A stretch of 64,000 nucleotides of DNA, from assembly GCA_030998015.1 (NCBI GenBank), contig JARWMV010000239.1, forward strand, positions 558,001 through 622,000. The letters run 5' to 3'. Each line of letters starts with the position of its first letter. The stretch's first letter is position 1. The translations under genes and the position numbers were made by a program. The notes beneath the pieces were generated by a model, which did no database searches, had not been told where the DNA came from, and saw nothing but the letters and a program-made list of their open reading frames with translations. This document shows positions 46,205-57,653 of this stretch, piece by piece. Origin of the DNA: Ceratorhiza oryzae-sativae. Taxonomy: Eukaryota; Basidiomycota; Agaricomycetes; Cantharellales; Ceratobasidiaceae.

Positions 46205-47729
46205 GGTCGGCTACAAAGGGGGCAATAGTGTGGAGATGGCAGGCAGAAGGGGGGGCAGATATAGTGCGGGCGGCGCTAGCCCAGACCTGCAGATCAGCTC
46301 AAGGGACCCGTATTTTGGGCGGACAAGGCAGCCGGCGACCTTCCGCATATGGCGCACAACCCATCCCTGGGCTTCTCGGAGTATATGGCCCCGGACCCAC
46401 ACTGCGAGCCACACCGGACTGACACACGGCAGAAGCACCCGTTCTCGCCGCCGACGACCGCCCGACGACACATCTGTCGGCACACGTTTGTCTCGATCGC
46501 TCATTGCCCCGTCAGTGGCGTCCATTTCAATTCGCGCTCCGCTCCATCTGCCTTGGACTTGTCGTGCCTCGCGATCTAGACTAGCTCCTTGCCAGTGTCG
46601 ACCTTGACCCCTTCGGGCCCTGCATGATCCTTGTTCCCACACGTGCCAGCATCCTGGATGATGTCTGCCCCTTTCGGGTATGCTGATAGCTGTCTCCAGC
46701 ACCTGCAAAATCCCCTCGGAAATTCATTTGTCTCGCTTGCGGCTGGGTGATGATGGAATACACACGACCGGATGATTATCACAGATAGAAAGTACTCGCT
46801 TGACGGCTATCCAAGACAAGTATTGCCGGAATGCACATCCCTTCCTATGCCCCTGGCATTACTCAGCCCGCCGAGCGCCACCTCGGAGAATCACACCCTC
46901 CAGTATTCACCCAATCTTTATGCCGACGAAACTTTTGATGTATGTTTGATGGGAACATACACCTTCGATGCGCCTAGTAGAGATTGAGCTGGTCCTTGCA
47001 AGGGACGATGGCTCTCCGCTCGTCCATGCGGCGATCGAATTATTTCCGTCACTCGTTCAGTGGGGAACGTGTCGCAAAAGTTGGGAATCGAGTTCCCAAA
47101 TGAATGTTACGCAACAACCTGGTGCTGCTTTGGGGCACAACGGCTCTCCAATCGAGGCGACGGGTCCCCAAAAGCGCCTGGACAAGCATAGCGCAATCAA
47201 TCGCAGGAACAAGACCTGAATGAGATTCCACTCCTTGATATATGGGAATGATCAAAACAGGGCGCATCGCAGACATCGCGAATCAAGTCTAATATTCTCG
47301 AACGGCGACGTTTTTTTCATTTTTTTTCACGCTGAGCAATTTCTCGATTCCTGGAGCGCGGCTTCCTTGCATGTGGTTTTGCCGATCGGGTACGGAGAGT
47401 AAGTTGCATGAGCCAATCGAACCCAGGCAAGGAGAGAACGACTCCCGTTTGACGTGACGGGGCGCTTCTTTGGCCATCGGCGGGAGAAAGGAACGTGGCC
47501 ACTCCCAACGGGACGTTCAGATTTCAGCTCGGTATAAACATTCACAGCCCTTGCGTATCTTTGCCACACAAGCTCAGCCAGCCAGCCCCTGTTTCGAATC
47601 CACTTGACTTAAAGGCCACTAGCTGTCATCTCGTTTGCCAGCCTCCCTCTGTTCTCCTTGTTCTATCTGGGCCTGCGCTTGATATCTTACACCACTCAAA
47701 CTACGTAAAGAAAGAAAGCAATAAAAAAA
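46205..47729. other. Divergent promoter region between DUF6534 and GMC genes
   Basis: Open frames in 46119-46708 overlap on both strands and are Arg/Pro-rich, as expected of GC-rich non-coding DNA. No domain is visible. The last 200 bp form the promoter of the GMC gene. Confidence 0.4.
47533..47538 (+). promoter_or_regulatory. TATA box of GMC gene
   Basis: GGTATAAACA lies about 195 bp before the ATG at 47730. A C/T-rich leader lies between. Confidence 0.35.
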
Positions 47730-50700
47730 ATGCCCATCGTCGAGCCTACCGACTTTTGCTCTAGCGAATTCGACTATCTCATCGTTGGTGCGTTCCTGTT
47801 CTATATCTACTCGAGTGAACAAAAAATAGATTTAAATTGGACTAATTCATCCTTTGTTTGTCTGGTTATGTACAGGTGGAGGCACAGCAGGTACGATGGT
47901 CGTCATAGCTGCGGCACCTGGCAATCTCTGACTCTGCTCTTTGCTCGCCGTTCTTGGTAACGACTAGGTCTCGTCGTTGCTGCCCGGTACGTCTCGCTCC
48001 TGCTGCTCACGTTCAGAATCTGGATTGTGTCGTCTCTTCCCGGCGCCTTCGAATGATCATCCAAATACCTTTGTGTCTGGACGTGAGATATTCGGAGCTC
48101 ATACTTGCCCAACTCGATCTAGCACTGTTTCATCCCATCATTTCCATCTTGCGCACGCACAGCTCGCGATCCTCCGTCCCATCTTCTATTCCCAATCTAT
48201 CCGTTTATGCGCCAGCCTCCTATCCGCCCTTTTGTCCGCGATAGATCGCACTCTAATCTTGTCCTCGGGCCACTTGAGCCGGCATATCCTGGGTGTCACG
48301 CACAGCATGCTAATACTTTGTCCTTCCATCAAGCTTGTCAGAAGACCCTGCTATTCGCGTTGGTATCCTCGAGGCAGGCCAGTACGTCCCCGACGACCCC
48401 ACGATCAATGTTCCTGGATATTTCGGTCGAAGCATTGGCAATCCCCAACTCGACTGGGGCTTTTTGACTGTACCCCAAAAGGATGCGAACGGTCGGCTAC
48501 TCTATCATCCAAGTGTGCGTGGAGGAAACATATGTACGAGATGCGCATATGACTGATATCGTACGGGAATTGTCAGGGGAAAGGTACTGGGAGGATCGTC
48601 GGCGGTAGGTCGTGCTTTGTGAGGATCGAATAGGACAAGTCGCTGATGGGTACTTCGTTGTCTTAGCTAAACTTTATGACCTTGGGGAGGTAAGTCTCAA
48701 AATTACGGATCAGCACGAAGATCACCATTTTGACCCACCACGTGCAGAGGATCTGAAGCAGAATACGATGGTTCGCCTCTATCTCTCTCGTCCTACTCGT
48801 TCCTCCCTCCCTCATTGATCACCCCCTTCCCCTGTTCTAGCATTTGAAACACTCGGGAATCCCGGCTGGAATTTTGCTTCCTTCCAACGTTACTTTTCTA
48901 AATCTGAGACGGCAAACCCGCTTCCAGAAGACACGGCCAATACTTATGGTGCCCGAGTGATTGCACCTGCAGGCACGGAAGGCCCGATTGCACGTTCGTA
49001 CCCCGGATGGTTTAGCGACTTGCACTTGCCGCTGTTTGGTGCATACAAGGCACTTGGCGTGGACGTCAACGTCGATCCCGTACGTATTTTTCCTTGGTTG
49101 CGTGGAAGAGGAAAGAATTGATCGCTTCGCAGAACGGGGGGAAGAATACGGGCATCACGACCACTTCGTGTGCGATTACGCCCGGCAAGTCGACTCGTTC
49201 CTACTCTGTTACGGTAAGACCACCTTCGCGAGTGGTTCTCCCTTGCACCGCTCACGAAGCCTCTGTAGGGATATTGGGAACCGTACGCTGAGAGGCCGAA
49301 CCTCGTGCTCGTCACCGGCGCACGTGCGACCAAGGTGATTCTCTCCAAGCAAGGCGACCTTGTGGTCGCGACCGGCGTGGAATTCGTTCACGGACCCGAG
49401 GGGGAAGAGAACGAGTTTGTTGTCAAGGTTAGGCGGGAAGTCGTTCTCTCCGCTGGGTCGTTCCAGAGCCCGCAGTTGCTAGAGTTGTCGGGTGAGCCTA
49501 GTCGTTTCGCTTTGGTTTGGAAGGGTGGGGAGGGGTGGATGCTGACTGATGGGATGAATAGGGATTGGCCAACGTCGTGTACTCGAGGCGGTCGATATTC
49601 CTGTGCAAGTTGAGCTCGATGGTGTGGGCGAGAACCTACAGGACCATCTCTATGTGCCGACAGTGTACGAAGTCACTCCCGACTCACGAGACGCTTGACG
49701 TTTTGCTCGAGCCCGAGGTCCATACGCGCGAGTGGGAAAAGTTGTAAGTGCGCTGTTTCATTGTTGAGCCCCCCCCCCTCTCTCTAGTTTATACGCGCTC
49801 GCTGTTATTGTTCCTGTACGGGGCTTGATCGCGTCGAGCTCTCATTGTGCTCCTTGACCCCTTTTGTTCCGTATATGGGAGCTGACACGTGACTTGGTTT
49901 TTCTAGCGAGACCAAGGGAGAGGGGATGTATGCGGCGACACACTCGGCGTTTAGCTTCCTCCCGCTCGAGGACTTTGCAGATGCCGACGAGGCAAGGAGG
50001 GTGCGAGATGCTCTTGTCGATGAGGCTTCGCGATACACGAGTGGAGGCGACAGGAAGCTTCATGGTCTTTTGAGCCAGTGGGTTTCCGAGGGCGAGACGG
50101 CTCAGGCTCAGGCCGAGTAAGTGTTACTATTTTGGCTCATGTGCACGCACTGAAGGAGATAATTTAACTTAGGATCATCCACTACCCCGTACGTACTACA
50201 CTCTTGGCTGCGCGTATATCCAACACTCACTCGTTGCTGCAGGGCTTCTTCCCAAACCCGGTCACTCGCCCTACACCTGGCCACCGATACCAGTCCCTTC
50301 TCGCTGGGCTGATGCACCCGGCTTCGCGCGGGACAACACACATTGTCACCAACGACGCGCTCGCCAAGCCCGCGATCGACCCGCGTTACTTGTCTGCCCC
50401 CGCCGACGTCGAGGTTCTCGCCGCTGCCGTACGCTTCATTGCACGTTTGACCAAAGCTGGACCGATGGGCGAACGTGTTGTCGGCGAGACTATGGGCGCA
50501 CAAGAGTCGAATCAAGATGTCAAGGAGTATGTCAGGAACAAGGTATGCTGCTTGTCACCATGATGAAGGAACGTATTCATTGCCCGTTGATTGTAGTTTG
50601 ACCCATTATCACCCGATCGGAACTTGCTCGATGTTGCCTCGTGAGGATGGCGGTGTCGTTGATGCAAGTCTCAAGGTATATGGAACCGCTAACTTGCGCG

Positions 50701-50921
50701 TCGTCGATGCAAGCGTGATCCCTATTCACTTGAGCTGCCATATCCAGTAAGTGGTTTGAATCTGATAGGTCTGGAATAGCCTGCTCACCATGTAAACCGC
50801 GAACAGATCGACGATTTATGCGATTGCTGAAAAGGTGAGGGACACTCGGCGGTTCTGCCCATGAACTGAGTACTAACGGATTCGCGGGCAGGCTTCTGAC
50901 ATCATCAAGGCTGCGGCTTAG
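47730..50921 (+). CDS. GMC oxidoreductase (FAD-dependent alcohol/aryl-alcohol oxidase type)
   Basis: About 12 exons, several very small, encode about 600 residues. The FAD-binding N-terminus is split over exons: [36 protein letters not shown] signature 1 is GKVLGGSSA. Signature 2 is [19 protein letters not shown]. The substrate-domain stretch [20 protein letters not shown] follows, and the C-terminal catalytic part is [14 protein letters not shown] with [20 protein letters not shown], holding the two active-site His candidates. No signal peptide is visible, so a cytosolic or non-classical location is likely. Three frame problems occur: near 48513 (AAG|TGTGCG for AAG|GTGTGCG, restoring PRGKVLGG), near 49685 (two bases) and near 50596. 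The closest families are choline-dehydrogenase-like and aryl-alcohol-oxidase-like. The substrate cannot be read. Confidence 0.83.
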
Positions 50922-52476
50922 AGTCTTTTATTTTACTGACATGCCCTTTTCATTGTATACTTTGATGCCCTTTTTTTGTATATCTAGAAAATCGTGAGGA
51001 TAATTTGACCCCCTTTCAGTCTAGAGGCGATTATTCCGGACATGAAACCCCACTATGAGAGAGGGATTTTGTCCACTTGTTTTATCAAGATCCTGAGAGG
51101 AATCATCATAAACTGATTATAGCTGAAATTTCGGCACATGGAGAAGGTGTTCATGTGTAAAGTGTGGAGGTGTTTGGGAGGCTAATATGGATAAGGCGCC
51201 ACTGCATACAAGCCAGAGGCGCCAGCTCAGGGATTTATTATCGGCACTGCATCAGTGAAATCCAGGTTAGGCTGCTGTATTCTTCTGGCGAATGGAGTGA
51301 CACTCGACGGCTGAGAGGCTGGCGTGTAGCCGGTCCAGAAGCACTCTATCGTTATAGCCGTGCGGAAACAAGGCCACTTTGGACTGTAATCAAGACGCGA
51401 AATTGAGTAATCAATAAATGGCCCTCATCCCGCATTTCGCGGTCAGCCGAGCTAAACACGACTTGGGCGCGGTTGATGACGCCTTGCGTTGCAGTCATTC
51501 TAGCCTATTCCTTTCAACCTTCCGACCTTGGATAAACCCCGTCTCCTCCCCGTCCTTTTTGGGCTGCCCATACAACCGATATGGTCTCGTGGATCGACTC
51601 AATCGAGAGAGGCAGGGTTTGCCAATAGTGTTGGAGGTTCACGCGGTTGCTCCGACCGGATGCCAGAGCTGGCACGAGCCCGAACAGTTTCTCCCAAGCA
51701 TGAACTTTTGTACCTTGCTCTTATCGGTATTTGTGTTGAATGTTCAAAAGTAGTTCCTCGACTCTATGCGAAACCTGCTCTCTTGTCGGGCCGTCGAGGA
51801 CGGGGCTATGTGTCGCCATCACTCTTTCCAACAGTGGTTAACGCACTTCCAATTGGTGTAATTTTGTTGGGATCGTGTTCCTCTTCAACTCGGCCATCGG
51901 TTTCCACAATGAACAAAATATTGGTGCAAGGCACTCGTGGAATCCCTCGTCCGTCAGAAATTGAATCAGCTATCCTTGTCCCAGTGATGCTGTCTCCCCT
52001 GACTGCCGTCTTACCAAGCTCACTGCCTTTACGTACACCACAACCCCCCATCAGCCCGCAGAGGTGACACGCAAGTCTTGCCTTCTCCAGTTGAACGATG
52101 TTCCGCGTTAGTAGATTGTGCGCTGTAGGAGATCCGATCTGGACTCGATAAACAGATGATTTACAGTTAGTAAACCGGGCTGGAGCGGTCCCCACTGGAT
52201 TCAACTGCGGCAATACTGTGACTGCTGACAGGGAGTACAGTGCCTAACTCATAGCAGCGCACCCATGCTGCAGAGCGTGGTGTTAGGCGTCCTAGTGTCC
52301 CCACTTCTTGTTGCCTAGCCTTGCTTTCTGGCCAACGAGCACAATCGGCAGCAATACTCAGCAGCTGTCATCGACTCTAGTTGTCGCCGACTAACAAACA
52401 TATTTGAGGATATTGCAGCAAAACAATACCCCGGGATATATTAGGATGTAGTACAAAAAACAAGGGTTCGATATCA
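50922..52476. other. Intergenic
   Basis: Open frames at 51528-52067 (plus) and 51806-52213 (minus) overlap and neither resembles a known protein. I found no exon chain that would support a gene. Confidence 0.4.
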
Positions 52477-54512
52477 TTAAGCTCGAGCTTTGAGTGAAGC
52501 CGCGTATTTGGTCTGGAGGGTATATTCCGTCTGCAGACGATTAAAATTTTGTCACAGGGCCAAACCAACTAAATGAGTGGCTTACCTCCCCAGGGAATAT
52601 GGCATATCCGTCGTCCCAGGTCTTTCCTGTCGAGACGGTGCTCCCGGCTTGCCTATATGCCATAGTTGAAATTTAGTAGCAAACTGTCATAATGGTGCAC
52701 TTACCAGATTAAATTGCCTGTCAGGCCACTGGAGATAATCGTGTCCCACCATGTTGTGTAAGTGCTCTGGAAGTATTGTTCAACTTGCCTGGATTTCAAC
52801 GGAGCAGTTTGTAGCTCACCGCCTGGTTGCTGGTGACCCCGAACTCTTCGATGATCACGGGCTATATATCAAACGTGAGATCAGATTGCTCAATAGACAT
52901 ATATGCATATATTCTACCTTGCCGATGGTTTTTTGGGACGTGGCGTGATCTGGAGCCGGTTAGACAGGTTTCGGTTATACCCGACTAATACTAAATGTGT
53001 CTCACCTTTAATCCATTGCGTTCCCCAAGCCGCTGCGTTGGAACTTTGACCCCAAGGTTCGGGATAGGAATGGAATGTGCCAAAATCAATGGAAGATATT
53101 TCTACAAAATGACGTATGAACAAATGCACTGGATACCGCCACACAAAAACGGGGCTTACTGAGGTTGGCATCAAAATCGATCCCTTCGCTGCCTTGATAA
53201 GGATAGGTAGGAGCTCCCGCTATCGAGAACGGCCTTTCAGCTCACGTAGGAGAGATAAAGTCGCAACACGTACGTCGATTGTAGAAACCTTCGTCGCCCA
53301 TCGCAACCAGATGGTTTCTACATTTTTATATAGCTTCAGCGTCGTTGTTTCGGGCTTTGAGGAGATGCACCCACGGATCGATTGACTTGATATACGCAGA
53401 TATCTCAGCTATTATGACCCCGCGTTAGCGCGAATACTTGGTGGAGAGCAATATAAACGCACTAGCCCACGAAGTGATAGTCTAGTTGTTTTGAATAGAA
53501 CTTCAGCGCTACTCGGCGTCAGTGCAATCAAGACGGACCTTGGTAGTGCAAGTGCCAGTCCATGTGCCAGTGCTTCCTTTGCAGCGAGGTTCATTTGCAA
53601 GCTCCCTTCAGCAGGGGAAAAAGTGAGTACTATTTTTGAGAGTATCGGCAAACGATAGTTACCACGCCATGATGGTTGGCTCGTTCTTGTATCTTCCAAC
53701 AAATCCACTGATGTAATTCTTGAATGCTGCCTTGACCGTAGAATCCGTGTAGAATAGATCATGGTTACTCGAACCAAGAAGCTGCTTTACGTATACGTCC
53801 ATGCCACCATAGTCTGAAAGCAACATTCTTTAATTCAAGTTTTAGCGGCCAGTCGTTCAAGCAATTCACCTGACCAGTTGTTGGTTAATGGCACAATCAG
53901 ACGAATGCCCGCGCTGAAACTTGGTGTCAGTTGATATTTTGACCCGATATCAATCCCACGCACGCTTTAGCGGCGGCAACTACCGTGTCTGTAGACAATA
54001 TATAAATATACAAGAATCGAATATAGGGCATTGACACTTGCCAAACTTCGCCAAGCCGTTCGCGCCTGTATTCAGCGTTGCGGTTTTGCCGTTCCAGATT
54101 TGGTAGTACGTCCCGCTTGCGCTTGTCACCTCGTTGAAGCCCCAAGTGCGTAGGGTAGTGAACCCGCTGGGGTATTCAAGTTATATGCGCCTCAGTGAGG
54201 CGAACAACCAAGCTTTGGGTTACTCACGCGTTCTTCAGATCATTAAACGCCGTAGTGATATCAGCAGTGGTGGATAGTTGGGCCATCCAGTACGCATTGG
54301 ACTGTCATTGTCACGGTTTATATAAGCAATCACTTGAGCAGGAACCGACGCTAACTCACTCCGACGACAGTGAACTTGCTGCCGTTGAGGGTAAAAATTT
54401 GTCCCGAAGTTTTCACAAAGCTTGTGCTCTGGCGGGACTCAACCGGGTTGGCAGCGACAAAGGAAAATCCCAGAGTCGTGGCGAGGGCGGTAACAGCGAA
54501 AGCGTACTTCAT
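52477..54512 (-). CDS. GH5 endo-1,4-beta-mannanase, secreted
   Basis: About ten exons encode about 420 residues. The signal peptide is MKYAFAVTALATTLGFSFVA, followed by NPVESRQ with a dibasic-like processing site. The catalytic domain begins FVKTSGQIFTLNGSKFTVVG and continues with VNAYWMAQLSTTADITTAFN, LRTWGFNEVTSASGTYYQIW, GIRLIVPLTNNWSDYGGMDV and FKNYISGFVGRYKNEPTIMA. The acid/base Glu is in ELANEPRC. SYPEPWG, GDEGFYNRR and IDFGTFHSYPEPWGQ follow, and the nucleophile Glu is in PVIIEEFGVTSNQ. It ends with WDDGYAIFPGE and the tail YAASLKARA. This order matches subfamily GH5_7 fungal mannanases that cut mannan and galactomannan backbones. No CBM1 (Cys-rich, about 35 residues) is present at either end. 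Confidence 0.88.
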
Positions 54513-55137
54513 GCTGAACGAGATCCCTACTAGTAGAAAAGGGGTGGCAGCCAAGTTGGGTGGGGGGTGAGGTCTGCCCTCGTGGAATGTTTATACGTTG
54601 CATTGATATCCATTAGTCAACGTATGTTAGGAATTATGGTGTTTACACATGGTCCAGAAGAACGTCTGTTCGCCAATCGGTGAATTTGCCGAACCAATCA
54701 TTCGACCACAGGCCAAATTTATGTGACGTGAGACAGCAGGCTGACCTTCACCACGGCATTCGGAAGAAGGATGAATGTATTTGCTTCGATCGTGATCTGG
54801 AGGGACCCGGGCGACGAAACTAGAAACAGAGCATAGCAGGCGTTTTACGAACGCGTGGTAGTAGCTACCGGTTGCTCCTCCTGGCATCCTCTTTCCGGAA
54901 GCCGGCTGGGTGTGCTCGAGATGGGAAAAGATAGGGCCACTATGAGCGAAACTCATATGCGGTCAGAACGGAACCTTCTCGGTCCCAAATGTGCGCATAG
55001 AATGCGCTAAATAATTTATCCTCAATAGATTTTTAGTTGATTTTGTCACCAGACTATAAATTTACATGAATTTAACGAACGTATACTCTTGACGTATCGC
55101 GTTGTTTCTGGTAGGCCCAGATGTATTGCTCAAGTGA
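54513..55137. other. Intergenic, mannanase promoter and 3' side of arylesterase copy 1
   Basis: The first 150 bp hold the mannanase promoter. No gene is recognised in the rest. Confidence 0.45.
54589..54595 (-). promoter_or_regulatory. TATA box of mannanase gene
   Basis: TATAAAC on the minus strand lies about 77 bp before the ATG at 54512. Confidence 0.4.
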
Positions 55138-56715
55138 TCAAGGTGAAAGTTCGCATATCAGGAGTCGCGGAGCAACTACGCCTTCACGATACATTAGGCT
55201 GCTATTCGAGTCAAATAAGAGTTCAAATAAAGAACGCACCGTGCATGTAAAGCTTGTTCTCATGGATCGCCACTGTTGATGCTGGTGATCCCAACATGCT
55301 ACCATCCTCTTCGAAAATCTTTAACCGGACCAGAGCCAATGTCAGTGCCAGGTTGGCTTGGTTTACTGAACCGCGTACCTTCTCTATTTTATACCTTTCT
55401 CCGAAATAGGAGCTACGGTCGTTGTTGACAGAAATGCGATGAGCTGAAGCAGGCGATGGAATGCTTGGATTTTTTGCTGTTTCGATAAGGAACTGTAAAC
55501 CTTTCGGTAGAGTCGCAGCAAGTATAGATCCGTCAGGCGCCAAAGATAAATTGTCGATTGCACGGCCTATTCGTCGAATTAGCTTGGCTATCATTAATGA
55601 GGCAGTGCGATATAGCAAACCTATCTCAATAGTCTCCACTGGTACGAGTGTTTTGTCCTCCTGTTGCTCGTGAATGGTGATGTGCCCACCGCAGGTGCTC
55701 GAAACCCACACTCGGCCGTCTCTCGCCTGGATCGCGCTTTAGCTGAATTTGTGTCCTTTGAAAAACTACTGGATAGCTCACTCGAATTATTCCATTGCTG
55801 TTATACAATTCATCAGCGGCGATTTTGCACCCATTATCAACATGGCAATAGCCAACCGAAGAGGATTTGACGCGGAATAGGATGTGTAGTATCCTTGTCT
55901 GGGATGAAGTTTGGCGTGAGGTATAGTCGAGTGGAATTTGAGCCAATTTACCAGTCCAACCCTTTTGCCATTATCGTTCGTAAACCAAAATTCCTTTCCA
56001 TTTGTTCCCCCAAGTATATCGTTGGGTGTAATAATCACAGATGGGTCTTCTATTGTATTGACCCATTCCATGGTGTTCGCGCCTACTCGGGTCCTAAAAA
56101 TCTCAATCACGGAATCGGCACCCGTGGTAGACGCGTCGACATTCGGGTCCATGGGGGGCCGATGATTCACGAGGTAAATCCAAAGCAGGTTTGGGTCAAG
56201 CTCATCGGGCACAACGTCCATGCCTTGTGTAGATATGCCGCGGTGCTCTGCAAATTTGAGTATTTGCAGTTTTGTGATGATTTGGGAGTGAGGGTCATAG
56301 GTCGCGACATAGTCAGGATCTGAACGGGATCTGAATGCTGTTGCATTGAACTTGTCCCCCGCAGGTGCCCATGGTACACGATCCCATGGCGAAGGTGCGC
56401 ATGCCAGATATAATAAACCCGAAGGGTGGATCACAAACTCTTAAAGGAAACGTCATTGGGTAGATCACAACTCTGGCAGGTGCCACTCACTTTCGCAGGC
56501 TTGCAACCCTTTGGATATGGGTTTCGAGTAAGAGAGGGTACGTGCTGTATGATACGTGTTCACTCGCCTTCTACGGCCTGGCAGCGGTCAACATTCAGTG
56601 GCTCTACTTTGCGAAACGCCCCTGCAACGTGCAGTAACGGAGATAAGTATGCTTGATAGAATATCCCAAGGACGACGATCACTACTGCAAGAGACGAGGC
56701 GATTAAGGAAGGCAT
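55138..56715 (-). CDS. Serum paraoxonase/arylesterase-like lactonase, tandem copy 1
   Basis: The multi-exon gene encodes about 400 residues. The start at 56715 gives an N-terminal hydrophobic anchor (SLIASSLAVVIVVLGIFYQA), then LLHVAGAFRKVEPLN and the splice VEG|LQACE. The beta-propeller part contains FVIHPSGLLYLACAPSPWDR, GMDVVPDELDPNLLWIYLVN, HRPPMDP, DSVIEIFRTRVGANTMEWVN, DPSVIITPNDILGGTNGKEF and WFTNDN, whose N-D residues correspond to the Ca-binding ligands of paraoxonases. It continues with IDNLSLAPDGSILAATLPKG and YFGERYKIEK, and the final small exon gives APRLLICELSP. Family members hydrolyse lactones and aryl esters in a Ca-dependent way. The first intron has a GC donor (GAAG|GCGAGT). 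The exon layout matches copy 2. Confidence 0.8.
56509..56567 (-). other. GC-AG intron in arylesterase copy 1
   Basis: The donor is GAAG|GCGAGT and the acceptor AAAG. The homologous intron of copy 2 starts GAAG|GTTGGT, so position +2 differs between the paralogues. Confidence 0.7.
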
Positions 56716-57653
56716 TCCGCCTAGTCTTGCTAACGTGGGACGGGGAGCTGCTGGCCTTTACTGGTTTGTACATACACGTGTTTGATCGAACCCAATTGGC
56801 GTAATCCGTAAAATTAATCAGGCAACTGGGGACACGCCTGAGCCGTTCATCTAGCATGCTCATTCAGCAGCCTTTATGCCTGGTGGACATCCGATACATT
56901 AACCATTGTAATAATGAGTTGCTTTTGGCTCGACGCTAACTACCTCGTACACCTAAACTCGCGCATACAAGCCACGTATAACTGACAGCCATTGCTCTAA
57001 TACTCCTAAGTTCCTGCTACTACTCTATCTAAACTAAAGAATGAAATTAGTATTGGGCATATGGCGATTGGTATCCCTAATTTGTATTTAAGAGCATATA
57101 TGCGGTATCTTCGAGATCTCAGACAGGGCTGAGTAACTGCCACGAGTATCGCTAAAGGATCTCCGTTAGAATTAGTGTTTAAACTATCCAACACATCACA
57201 GACATTCAGCCAGTATATGCGCTGGAAAAGATAATTTTTCGTGGAACGATCGATGAATGTACAGGGGTATTAGATATTAACGAATGATGCCACACGTTTT
57301 GTTACTCCCGAATCCACAACCTGTGGTGGGTTTTATCACGGATCTTAGGATAGAAGCCAAACGTAAGTACAAAAAATCGGTCGTGGATAACGTGTTGCGC
57401 CTTCGACTTTACGTGTGAGGTTGCTTGTTGCTTATTCTGTTATCTGCCGGTTGGTTATCTTCATACCTCTCAAGTACCGTTGATAATATCAGCTATGAAC
57501 ACTTCTCGAATAGTACCTCTATTTATTGGTATTTTTTAGTGCAACGAATTTTGGTGGAGACCCATGACCTCGTGGCCATAGTGATCTTGTTTACTCCATA
57601 TGCACAAGTCACCATTCAGTTAAATGTGAGAACAGTCCCACCAGCGTCTATTT
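56716..57653. other. Intergenic between tandem arylesterases
   Basis: No gene or recognisable repeat. AT-rich, with scattered TATATA stretches. It contains the promoter of copy 1. Confidence 0.45.

Noticed and set aside
46119..46708. Arg/Pro-rich open frames on both strands before the DUF6534 gene
   Set aside because: Both strands open at once, as GC-rich non-coding DNA often is. One partly overlaps the true first exons of the DUF6534 gene.
51528..52213. Overlapping plus and minus open frames of 179 and 135 codons
   Set aside because: Neither resembles a protein family and no promoter or introns support them.
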